From contig JACJXD010000001.1 of the NCBI GenBank assembly GCA_020636845.1, positions 1 through 64,000 on the forward strand: DNA of 64,000 nucleotides, read 5' to 3'. A program made the position numbers and the translations under genes. Below, one piece after another: positions 1 to 7,367 of the stretch. Numbering within the stretch: the first letter of the stretch is position 1; each line of letters starts with the position of its first letter. A model generated the notes under the pieces. It was not told the DNA's origin. It saw nothing but the letters and a program-made list of their open reading frames with translations, and did not search any database. This stretch comes from Bacteroidales bacterium. GTDB taxonomy: Bacteria; Bacteroidota; Bacteroidia; Bacteroidales; Tenuifilaceae.

Positions 1-11
1 TAAGCTGTGTT

Positions 12-494
12 TTATTTAATTGTGTAGGAATGTTGTTCGTATTCATACTTGTCAGAATCTAACGGCCATTCAAAAGTAAATTTGCAATCATTTGTATTTG
101 TAATTGTATCTGAAAGGAAAGTATATTTTCGAACAGTAATTAAATTTTTGTTTTCATTAAAGCGGAGCAATATTGTCAACGATTTTGTACATCCAAAATA
201 GACTTTATTTGTTGTTATTATTTTTAGAGAGTCATTACTGAAAAGATAGTTGTCTTGATCGTAGTTGTAATAGTAGTCATTTTTAAATTTTCCACTTCCA
301 ATTAGTTCAGTGATATTTTCGTTAGGGAAAAATGTTTGAGTGTGAACAATCATCGAAGTCAAAGTGTCGTCGCCACAATTTCTTATGGTATAGGACATTT
401 CATATTTTGGGATTGTTTTATCATTGTCTTTTTCACAGTTCGAAAAAAACAATCCAATAGTAAAGATGATAATAAGTTTTAAATTTAATTTCAT
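12..494 (-). CDS. Small lipoprotein of unknown function, candidate cassette gene
   Basis: About 160 residues. I chose the ATG at 494 rather than the upstream one at 527 because it gives a clean lipoprotein signal: Met-Lys, a hydrophobic stretch and a Ser-Asn-Cys lipobox followed by Glu-Lys-Asp-Asn-Asp. The mature part is Tyr/Asn/Thr-rich with two further cysteines and resembles no family I recognise. It is probably anchored in the cell envelope. It lies beside the palindrome at 529-623 and points away from the recombinase at 1209-2348, which suggests a mobile cassette gene. The stop is only 11 bases from the window edge, so the site expected beyond it cannot be seen. Confidence 0.7.
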   Translation of the reverse strand: MKLNLKLIIIFTIGLFFSNCEKDNDKTIPKYEMSYTIRNCGDDTLTSMIVHTQTFFPNENITELIGSGKFKNDYYYNYDQDNYLFSNDSLKIITTNKVYFGCTKSLTILLRFNENKNLITVRKYTFLSDTITNTNDCKFTFEWPLDSDKYEYEQHSYTIK

Positions 495-528
495 ACGTTC
501 TATTCCGAATTCATTATTTTTAAACATT

Positions 529-623
529 GCTTACAACGGTGGCGTGTATGTAATGCGCTGCCGACTGCTAATTTACAATTTATTTTTAAGCGGGCAGCGT
601 TTTATATACACGCTGTTGTGTGC
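529..623. repeat. attC-like imperfect palindrome
   Basis: The left arm (529-569) and right arm (589-623) are imperfect inverted repeats. ACAAC (533-537) pairs with GTTGT at 615-619, GCGTGTAT (542-549) pairs with ATACACGC (606-613), and CGCTGCC (556-562) pairs with GGCAGCG (593-599). The arms are separated by unpaired bases and a 19-base AT-rich loop. Outer AAC/GTT boxes, inner paired boxes, extra bases on one arm and a variable centre are the plan of integron attC sites. The outer boxes deviate by one or more positions from the RYYYAAC/GTTRRRY consensus. Confidence 0.6.
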
Positions 624-654
624 TGTTTTTTAATTTTCGAAAAAGCAGTTTACA

Positions 655-1110
655 GGTTTGGAGGGTCGTCCTAGTAAAGCACGCTAGTGCCGCCTCGCAT
701 GTATAGCATCGGGTTACCGGCCATGGCATAAGCTGGGACAAGCTTGTGTCCGTTGCCGCCGGTGCGAGCTAGAGCTGAGAAGAAGCGTCCGGATTTCCCC
801 GTCCCGTTACGAATCCGTGTAGGGCTTGACTTTGTCCGAGAAAAACGCTAACTTGCCTCAGGCTACCGGCTTTCGGGCGAAGCCTTCTTCCCGCCACGGT
901 GTCCGTTCCGCCAAGCCAGCTTTTCGTACTCGTCCCCGCCGCGTTAAGGCATCCAGCGTAGCGGATGCTGCCTTTCGGCAAGTTACCCGCTTTGCTACGT
1001 CGGGTTCAAGCCCTTGAGTTTCGGGGCGTCCGCAGCCCCTTTTCCCGTCCGCAATGCCCGCCGCATGCACCCTACGACGCTTCCCGACCCTTCAAAATTG
1101 CATACAACTT
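655..1110 (-). ncRNA. GC-rich, hairpin-rich element, candidate structured RNA
   Basis: The stretch is much richer in G+C than the AT-rich flanks and has no convincing reading frame. The short frames overlap in several phases on both strands and match nothing known. It contains many local inverted repeats: GGACA/TGTCC at 736-751, GGCTT/AAGCC at 868-884, GCATCC/GGATGC at 949-968, TGCC/GGCA at 969-980 and GGGGC/GCCCC at 1023-1039. Read on the minus strand, the 969-980 hairpin has a GAAA tetraloop. This points to an RNA made from the minus strand, in the direction of the recombinase gene just upstream. It could instead be a DNA-level recombination region. I recognise no named RNA family. Confidence 0.45.
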
Positions 1111-1208
1111 ACTTATATCCCAACCAAAGGTTCGTTTATGCAACTTTTTGTGGTGGATAACAGTACCTTTTGGTTGGTTTTGTTTCCTTAATCAAATGTA
1201 TATAATTT

Positions 1209-2348
1209 TTATATATCATCGAACGGACTTTTTATGTTTTGTAAACTTTTTTGCCCTACATGCGTGTATATTTCGGTGGTTCGGCTGCTTTTATGACCCA
1301 GCAATTCCTGAATGAAACGCAGGTCGGTTCCCGATTCCAGCAAGTGTGTGGCGTAGCTGTGTCGTAACCAGTGAAGGGTTGCCGGTTTGGTTATTTTGGC
1401 ACTTGCCAGCGCATTCTTCAGTACCTTTGCCATGCTTTCGGGTGCGTACTGTTGTCCCTTGTACTGCCCTTCGAAAAGCCATGTTTTGGGTTTGTAGGCC
1501 TTATAGTAATCGCGGAGCATTTCTATTGTTTTATCCGAAATGGGAATTAGCCTGTCCTTATACCCCTTGGAATTCCTAATAAGTAGCGTGTGCCGTTTGG
1601 AGTCAACATCGCCAATTTTCAGGTTGATGAGCTCGCTTCGTCGTAGTCCGCAGGCGTATATAAGGCTGAGCATGGTGCGGTGTTTTAGGTTGGTGGGAGC
1701 GGAGAGTATGGCTTTTACCTCTTCCTTGCTAAGTACGTTTGGCAGCCTGTGCTCGCGACGCGGGCGTTCCAGCTTATCAATGTCGATATGCTGTCCGGAT
1801 ACCTTGGCGAAAAGCAACTTTAACGCGCTGACCATTTGGTTTTGCGTGCTAAAGCTGAACCCCTTTCCGGCTATTTCGTGCCTAACGTATTCCATTACGT
1901 CGGTGTTGGTTGTTTGGGTAAGTGGTTTTTCTCCGAGCCAATCGGCAAACATGGTAAGGCTGTTTTGGTATGTTCTAATTGAGTTGGGGCTGTACCGTTT
2001 GTGTTCCAGCCATTTTGCAAGTTCGGAAATGTAACCGGCATTTTGGACTGTAGGTTTTGGTTTACTTGCTGTTCGACTTGGGCTGTTTAGCTGATTTTTG
2101 GGCTGTGTTAGGTTGCGATAGTCTATCCACGCCTTCTTTTTGAATGCTATAAGGGTGTTACTAAGGTTGAATTTTGAAATTTCGACATACCACATGGTAT
2201 GGGTTTGACTCCAAAGCGCTCCGTTGATGTTTTTAATTGCCGCGATTAGATTACTATTCTTCTCGAATTGAAACCAAATTACCTTTAGGTCGCGATGTGT
2301 GCCGTAATGAAGCGTTATTTTTGGAAGAATATTAGAACTTTCTATCAT
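1209..2348 (-). CDS. Tyrosine recombinase/integrase, integron-like context
   Basis: A 379-residue site-specific recombinase. The catalytic set is visible: Arg236 (GLRRSEL), Lys261 in the beta-hairpin, His326-x-x-Arg329 (LHWLRH), His352 (LGH) and the nucleophile Tyr361 (IYTHV). Residues 105-185 form the core-binding SAM-like domain. Residues 10-80 are an extra N-terminal module with an ALWSQTxxMWYVE stretch, seen in Bacteroidota integrases but not in XerC/D. The protein ends in SPFDDI. It lacks the extra patch that defines classical IntI, so it is not a standard integron integrase. It points toward the GC-rich element, the attC-like palindrome and the lipoprotein gene, and probably moves those elements. 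Confidence 0.85.
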   Translation of the reverse strand: MIESSNILPKITLHYGTHRDLKVIWFQFEKNSNLIAAIKNINGALWSQTHTMWYVEISKFNLSNTLIAFKKKAWIDYRNLTQPKNQLNSPSRTASKPKPTVQNAGYISELAKWLEHKRYSPNSIRTYQNSLTMFADWLGEKPLTQTTNTDVMEYVRHEIAGKGFSFSTQNQMVSALKLLFAKVSGQHIDIDKLERPRREHRLPNVLSKEEVKAILSAPTNLKHRTMLSLIYACGLRRSELINLKIGDVDSKRHTLLIRNSKGYKDRLIPISDKTIEMLRDYYKAYKPKTWLFEGQYKGQQYAPESMAKVLKNALASAKITKPATLHWLRHSYATHLLESGTDLRFIQELLGHKSSRTTEIYTHVGQKSLQNIKSPFDDI

Positions 2349-2433
2349 TTTAAACTTGCTTTACAAATTAAATTTAAGAATTTTCTTCCGAGTTATCAAG
2401 GTTTTTATTTGAGGCAATATCAATTTTCAGCAT

Positions 2434-2466
2434 AAAAAAGTGGCGCAAGTTTTTGCCTGCGCCATT
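2434..2466 (-). terminator. Rho-independent terminator of the M64 peptidase gene
   Basis: TGGCGCA/TGCGCCA stem (2441-2465) followed on the minus strand by a T run. It lies 40 bases past the stop of the 2505-3854 gene. Confidence 0.75.
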
Positions 2467-2504
2467 TGTGTAAACATTTAGATTGTATGTCGATATAACC
2501 TGTG

Positions 2505-3854
2505 CTAGTTCACGTATAGGTCGATAACCCGGTTAATTCCGCGTGTGCAGACTTTACAGAAACGTTTGTTCTTGGAGAACATTATGCAGTTAACTTCGGG
2601 ACGGTACATTCCTTTACTTAGATAATTTCCGCCTTCGTAAGCGCCCACTTTGCCAACAAGCGTACTGTCGTGCAAAACGGAAGTGTTTCCCTTTTCGTAT
2701 TCATCCTTTTGCCAGGGTGTAGGAATTGGCGTTCCGGGAGCGACCAAATCGGCCCATTTAAGGCTGTCGGGGTTAAGCAGTGCGGTAACGTTGAATTCCC
2801 ACGGTTCAACCTTTGTGTTTGCCGGAGCGTATGCTACATCGCTGGTGTAGTATTCGTCGGCTAAACCGGCAATGTGATGTCCCATTTCGTGTACCATAAC
2901 GTACTGGTTGTGCGGCGAGTGTGCTGCAGCGGTTATGTAGAGGTTGAAAATTCCACCACCGCCGTACTTGTTAGTGTTCATTAGAATTACCAGAAAATCG
3001 TAAGGAGCAACGGAGGCGTAATCCTTTACGGTCCACTCATTATTGGAAAGTACGTACCGTTCAATGCCAAACGTATAAAACGAAGTTCCTAAAATATTTT
3101 CGGGGTGGTAGTCGGCCTCCTGAAGGTTTATTCCTTCCTTGGGCGATGGTGCAAAAACCGACCAAACGTTGAAATCGGATTTACGCGAAAGGAACGGTTC
3201 GGTTCCAAAAAAGGCATCAACAAATGTTTTTACGTCGTTGTTAAATACCGCGGTATCATTAGCGGTGTAGCCGTCGCCAACAATAACAATATCGGCTTTG
3301 CATTTGGGGTCACCGTTGTCCATTACTTTGGTGAGTTTAGCCCGATTATCGGTAAACCTTTTTTCGGCAACAATACTTTTTGCGTCGATGTTGAAATTCC
3401 AAATAGGTTGAAGGTTATTGTTCGCATCTCGTTTTTCCAACTGTACGGTTACATTGCCTTTAGGCCATGGAATTCGGAATGCTTCCATAAATTTTTGAGT
3501 CGATTTTTGAGCCTCGGCCGTAGTTTGCCATTCCCCGAAAACGCTATTATAGCCTTGCGAGTAAATTACCTCTCCGCTTTGTTGGTCTATTACCTTGATA
3601 AAGTATAAACCCAATTCCCATTTATCCAGCAGATGGGCTGTTCGTCCGGCCCACGGTCCATCGTTTATGTATTTGGCTATTGCAAAATTTTCCGATGTGT
3701 CGTTTCCGGAATGCCAAAAGTCTATTCTTAGCGTGCTGTCGGTAAAATACCTGTTAAATGCTTCGTAATTACTATCGGTTTTAGGAGCCGACGTACAGGC
3801 TATAGCAAATAGAACAGCAGCGGAAAACAGTGTGAATTTTACTATACTTTTCAT
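2505..3854 (-). CDS. M64 family (IgA peptidase type) zinc metallopeptidase lipoprotein
   Basis: 449 residues. The signal peptide ends in an Ala-Ile-Ala-Cys lipobox (Cys20), so the protein should be a surface or periplasmic lipoprotein. Residues 30-150 match the M64 N-terminal beta domain. The catalytic domain follows, with HEMGHH at 312-317 (His312, Glu313, His316 of HExxH) and the downstream Asp-Glu-Tyr-Tyr at 323-326 typical of M64. A Cys-rich end (Cys413, Cys423, Cys426) is also present. Length fits the Bacteroidota branch of the family. Known members are metallopeptidases; IgA cleavage is shown only for a clostridial relative, so the substrate here is unknown. A terminator follows the gene. 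Confidence 0.9.
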   Translation of the reverse strand: MKSIVKFTLFSAAVLFAIACTSAPKTDSNYEAFNRYFTDSTLRIDFWHSGNDTSENFAIAKYINDGPWAGRTAHLLDKWELGLYFIKVIDQQSGEVIYSQGYNSVFGEWQTTAEAQKSTQKFMEAFRIPWPKGNVTVQLEKRDANNNLQPIWNFNIDAKSIVAEKRFTDNRAKLTKVMDNGDPKCKADIVIVGDGYTANDTAVFNNDVKTFVDAFFGTEPFLSRKSDFNVWSVFAPSPKEGINLQEADYHPENILGTSFYTFGIERYVLSNNEWTVKDYASVAPYDFLVILMNTNKYGGGGIFNLYITAAAHSPHNQYVMVHEMGHHIAGLADEYYTSDVAYAPANTKVEPWEFNVTALLNPDSLKWADLVAPGTPIPTPWQKDEYEKGNTSVLHDSTLVGKVGAYEGGNYLSKGMYRPEVNCIMFSKNKRFCKVCTRGINRVIDLYVN

Positions 3855-3988
3855 TTGCGTGTGTTTGTTTGGTTAAGAATTTATTTTGATTATAGATGTT
3901 AAAAAGGGAGGAAACTTTGCTTCCATTTTGGTTTTGCATCAATACTTGTAAGAATGCTTTAAGTTGAAAAAGTTTAAAGTGAAGGTCA

Positions 3989-5092
3989 TTAATATTTGCG
4001 GGTTCTGAAGGTTTCAATTGTTTTTCCGTCTGATGTTGAAAGCAAGCCCATGGTGTCGAGCGTAAGGCAGCTGTGAACGGGGAGCACTGCCAGCAAATCG
4101 CCAACCCGCAGGTTTTGCAATGGAGTTTCGTTGTTAAATTTAACAATGCCATGTTCCTGGCTAACCGATTTGATGTAGGCTTCGTCGATGGGAGTTCCCC
4201 ATTTTTTCCCGTTGAAGTTGCAGACCATGCCGTAAACTGTTTCGTTGTTGGCGTTTGTTAGTGTGTCCTTCGACAGGTGAATGGCTCCGCCATGAATGGC
4301 AACTTCGCTGCGTTGGGTGTTAATATCAACAATCGGACAGATTAAGGCAACGGCAATATCCTGTATGTTACACGACCCAATGTTGCTTTGGGTAAGGTCG
4401 TAAAAAACAAAGTTTCCCGGACGAATCTCGTCGATGCCCCAGAATTCGTCTATAAGTGAACAGGTTGGCGTATCGCCCCACGATATAATTATGTTGGGGT
4501 ATGTTTCTCTCCAAAAAGATTTCAATTTGACCAGTTGGCTTACGCCGGTGTTGTATATGGTATTTACCTCATCGGCTCCTTTTGCCGAGTAGGAGTGTCC
4601 TGCATGAGCCAAAAAACCTTTGAAGGTTAGATTCGGTTTCGATGCAAGCTGGCTAACCATCAGCGCAATTTCGCGCATGTTATCGGGAGCCACTCCCGTG
4701 CGATGGTGTCCAACATCAACCTCGATAAAAATACCAAGCGGTGCAGTTAACTTATCGATAGAGGCTAACAGGTTTTTTGCCGACGAAACGGTAATATTCA
4801 GCGAAACTTTTTGGGCAAGGTCGTTTACCTTGTCAATGCTGCCGGGAACCAGAGGAAAGGCAACGGTAATATCGTTCCACCCGTCAACGGCAAAGTAATC
4901 GGCCATTTCTACCGACGATACGGTAATAGATTTTACGCCAACTTCCTTAAACCACCTGCCAATTTCGATGCTCTGGTGAGTTTTAAAATGGGGACGGAAT
5001 GCAACTTTGCCATTAGCGGCCTTTTCGGCCATGCGTTTAATGTTAGCCTTACATACGTCAACATTAACCAGCAACGTTGGAAGGTTATGCAT
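3989..5092 (-). CDS. D-threonine aldolase / D-serine dehydratase-like PLP enzyme
   Basis: 367 residues with an alanine-racemase-type PLP barrel (about 5-240) and the C-terminal D-serine-dehydratase-like beta domain (about 250-365). The PLP lysine is in RPHFKTHQS near residue 38. The C-terminal His-Ser-Cys (PVHSCLT) matches the His/Cys zinc site of the family. Members cleave D-threonine or similar beta-hydroxy D-amino acids, or dehydrate D-serine; the sequence does not decide which. Its ATG at 5092 overlaps the stop of the upstream membrane protein by 8 bp, so translation is probably coupled. It is the last gene of the 7073-3989 operon, which begins with an isoaspartyl peptidase. Confidence 0.85.
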   Translation of the reverse strand: MHNLPTLLVNVDVCKANIKRMAEKAANGKVAFRPHFKTHQSIEIGRWFKEVGVKSITVSSVEMADYFAVDGWNDITVAFPLVPGSIDKVNDLAQKVSLNITVSSAKNLLASIDKLTAPLGIFIEVDVGHHRTGVAPDNMREIALMVSQLASKPNLTFKGFLAHAGHSYSAKGADEVNTIYNTGVSQLVKLKSFWRETYPNIIISWGDTPTCSLIDEFWGIDEIRPGNFVFYDLTQSNIGSCNIQDIAVALICPIVDINTQRSEVAIHGGAIHLSKDTLTNANNETVYGMVCNFNGKKWGTPIDEAYIKSVSQEHGIVKFNNETPLQNLRVGDLLAVLPVHSCLTLDTMGLLSTSDGKTIETFRTRKY

Positions 5093-5603
5093 CCTTGTCG
5101 CTTTCGGGGTTTAATTCGTAACGTTTTCCAAATTCAAACTGTGGAAGAATTACCAACGATAACCTTTTCAGCATGTTTATTTTCACCGCATTTTCTTCAA
5201 CTGTTATTGTGGGTTTGTCGTAGTTTAAGGTTAAAAATCGAGGGATAAGCTTATTCCGTTCAAAGTGAAAGTAGTTCTCTTTTTCATCAACAATAATGTA
5301 ATCTTCCTTAAAAAAGAAATCTTTTAATTTATCCACATTAACGTTAGAAGTTGGCGAAATGCTCATTACTACCCGTTTGTAGGATAGGGCTGTGGTAATG
5401 CCAACAATTAGCGGTAAAATTATCGTAACAGGGATAAAGGTGATATAGAATCTTCGGTAGTTTTCCCATTGTAGGTCGTTACCTAGCAGCAGAATTATTG
5501 CCAAAAATATTGCCATGGCAATAAGCATAAGTACAAAGTGCAGCAGGAATATTTCGAAATGACCCTTGCTGTCGGCTTTCTCGGTGTGAACATGTAGTGC
5601 CAT
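5085..5603 (-). CDS. Small two-helix membrane protein, unknown function
   Basis: 172 residues with two hydrophobic helices near 20-42 and 53-72, followed by a soluble basic C-terminal domain rich in beta-type residues. I recognise no family. The plan (short N-terminus, two helices, about 90 soluble residues) is the same as in the neighbouring 5616-6116 protein, which suggests ancient paralogues. It overlaps the downstream PLP enzyme gene and lies 12 bp from its upstream neighbour. Co-transcription with amino-acid enzymes is clear, but a functional link is not. Confidence 0.7.
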   Translation of the reverse strand: MALHVHTEKADSKGHFEIFLLHFVLMLIAMAIFLAIILLLGNDLQWENYRRFYITFIPVTIILPLIVGITTALSYKRVVMSISPTSNVNVDKLKDFFFKEDYIIVDEKENYFHFERNKLIPRFLTLNYDKPTITVEENAVKINMLKRLSLVILPQFEFGKRYELNPESDKDA

Positions 5604-5615
5604 AATTATTCTTTT

Positions 5616-6116
5616 TTAGTTTTTTAAAAATATCGTTTCCCAACGAACGCCATGTCCAAAATCGTAAACCAAGTTTTGCGGAAGTTTGACGGTTAACTTG
5701 TTATCCTTAGTTTGTATGATAATTTCGTCGGTTCCGCTTAGTAGAAATCGGTTCACTTTAAACCTAGTTCTTAAGATGGTTAAGTTAGGCGATTCTGTTG
5801 TAATTACGTTCTTTTTATATATAAAATATTGAACAATTTTGTTAAAATCGAATCGGTCTGCCGGGTTTATTTCGATGGTAACTTGCCGGCCGTTAAAGAG
5901 CGCAGAGAAAGGAATTACGGCCATGGCTACCCAAATACCCCAGTTTCCATTCATACTAAGAATGTATTTTGGGAAAACACCCTTGGAAATATTACCAAGT
6001 ATGGTGATAATTGAAACAAAAATGGCAGAAAAAATAGCATAGTAAATAACTAACAGTAAAGTTTTCCAACTATAAGTGCTTTTGTGCGAAATATTTACCC
6101 AATCGTTCTTTTCCAT
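5616..6116 (-). CDS. Small two-helix membrane protein, paralogue-like neighbour
   Basis: 166 residues. Helices lie near 20-42 and 57-75, followed by a soluble domain whose strand pattern resembles that of the 5085-5603 product. Both have an Ile-Ser/Asn-Pro segment right after helix two, then a Lys-rich segment. It starts 6 bp after the isoaspartyl peptidase stop. No known domain. The fold resembles small PH-like membrane proteins in outline only, so no function is assigned. Confidence 0.7.
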   Translation of the reverse strand: MEKNDWVNISHKSTYSWKTLLLVIYYAIFSAIFVSIITILGNISKGVFPKYILSMNGNWGIWVAMAVIPFSALFNGRQVTIEINPADRFDFNKIVQYFIYKKNVITTESPNLTILRTRFKVNRFLLSGTDEIIIQTKDNKLTVKLPQNLVYDFGHGVRWETIFLKN

Positions 6117-6122
6117 AGGAGG

Positions 6123-7073
6123 TTACTTAAAAATACCAATATACTCTTCGCCATCCTTTTTGGCATAAGCCCTAAACATTCCGGTTGTGTTGAATTGTGT
6201 GCTAATGTTGCCATTTTTATCGACGGCAATAACTCCTCCGCTGCCATGTACCTTTTCCAGTTTATAGTTTATAACGAGGTTGGCGGCACTGTCCAACGGC
6301 AGATTTTTGTACTCCATTAACGCTGAAATATCGTGGGTTACAGTGTATCGAATAAAAAATTCGCCGTGTCCGGTTGCCGATACGGCACAGGTGGCGTTGT
6401 TGGCGTATGTGCCTGCACCAATTATGGGAGAGTCGCCAATTCGTCCCCAGCGTTTGTTGGTCATTCCTCCGGTTGATGTGGCAGCCGCCAAGTTGCCGTT
6501 TAGGTCAAGAGCAACACAGCCAACGGTTCCCATTTTTTCCTTTTCGAGGACTTTTTGCAGACTTTCCCAGCGAGGTTTTGTGAAAAAGTACGAACTGTCA
6601 ACAATTTCCAGCCCTTGAAGACGTGCAAATTCCGAAGCCCCTTTACCAGAAAGCATAACGTGGGGTGAATTTTCCATAACCTTTCGGGCTAATAGTATCG
6701 GATTTTTAACGTTAGTAACTCCTGCAACGGCGCCGGCATCGAGCGTTTTTCCATCCATTATCGCCGCATCCAACTCGTTATGCCCTTCGTGTGTAAAAAC
6801 AGCACCTTTTCCGGCATTAAACAAAGGGCAATCTTCCATATACATGACAACTTGCTGAACAGCATCGAGAGCCGTACCTCCGGAACTGAGAATGTTTTTA
6901 CCAATTTCCAGGGCATTTTTAAGTTCCTTTTGGTATTCGTCGAGTTGCTCTTTGGTGAAATCGGATGGGATCATACTCCCTGCACCTCCGTGAATGGCAA
7001 TGCTCCATGTTTGCGAAAAGCATTGAACAGAAAACATTACAACTACCAACGGTATAGTTAAAATACGAAGCAT
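6123..7073 (-). CDS. Isoaspartyl peptidase / L-asparaginase (Ntn hydrolase), secreted
   Basis: Plant-type asparaginase family, which hydrolyses beta-aspartyl peptides and asparagine after self-cleavage. I prefer the ATG at 7073, which gives 316 residues and a Sec signal ending in Cys-Phe-Ser-Gln; the frame also extends to a TTG at 7094. Counting from that TTG, the nucleophile is Thr190 in MGTVGCVA. Other family residues are TSTGG (206-210) and ATGHGE (240-245), and HGGAG lies near the mature start. The signal peptide places it in the periplasm. It opens an operon with two membrane proteins and a D-amino-acid-type PLP enzyme. Confidence 0.9.
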   Translation of the reverse strand: MLRILTIPLVVVMFSVQCFSQTWSIAIHGGAGSMIPSDFTKEQLDEYQKELKNALEIGKNILSSGGTALDAVQQVVMYMEDCPLFNAGKGAVFTHEGHNELDAAIMDGKTLDAGAVAGVTNVKNPILLARKVMENSPHVMLSGKGASEFARLQGLEIVDSSYFFTKPRWESLQKVLEKEKMGTVGCVALDLNGNLAAATSTGGMTNKRWGRIGDSPIIGAGTYANNATCAVSATGHGEFFIRYTVTHDISALMEYKNLPLDSAANLVINYKLEKVHGSGGVIAVDKNGNISTQFNTTGMFRAYAKKDGEEYIGIFK

Positions 7074-7091
7074 AACTTGAGTATTATGTTT

Positions 7092-7099
7092 CAAATTTA
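7092..7099 (-). promoter_or_regulatory. Candidate -7 element (TAAATTTG) of the isoaspartyl peptidase operon
   Basis: Matches TAnnTTTG and lies about 19 bases before the ATG at 7073, supporting that start. No clear -33 TTG. Confidence 0.4.
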
Positions 7100-7339
7100 A
7101 TAAAAATCGTGATTGTTCGGTAATATACGATTAGCCGAAAGAAAAAGAAATATTGTGCCACTATTCAAATAAGTTGAAGAACTAAGTCGTTTTTAGTTTA
7201 TTAAAATAGGTAGGTATAATTATTTGTTCGAAGTAGTTAGTGGAAAAACTTCACAATAAATTTTAAAGGAAAAGACTGTTTTATTCTAAATTCACGTTAA
7301 AATTATCAAAATGTAAGGACTATAAGGCTAAAATATTGT

Positions 7340-7347
7340 TAGGTTTG
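7340..7347 (+). promoter_or_regulatory. Candidate -7 element (TAGGTTTG) of the LTA-synthase-like gene
   Basis: Matches the Bacteroidota TAnnTTTG element, 20 bases before the ATG at 7368. The -33 part is weak. Confidence 0.45.
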
Positions 7348-7367
7348 CAACTACAAAATATTTAGCT

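Noticed and set aside
1000..1020. T-arm-like GGGTTCAAGCCC, as in a tRNA
   Set aside because: The flanking five bases do not pair and no acceptor or anticodon stem is found.
769..1315. Several overlapping short frames on both strands in the GC-rich stretch
   Set aside because: They overlap in different phases, match no family, and are expected by chance in GC-rich sequence with few stops.
1209..2348. Calling the recombinase IntI, a classical integron integrase
   Set aside because: The IntI-specific extra patch near the third motif is missing.
3781..4152. Cys-rich 123-residue frame overlapping the PLP enzyme gene
   Set aside because: It overlaps the end of the PLP enzyme and the start of the M64 gene in another phase and looks like a shadow.
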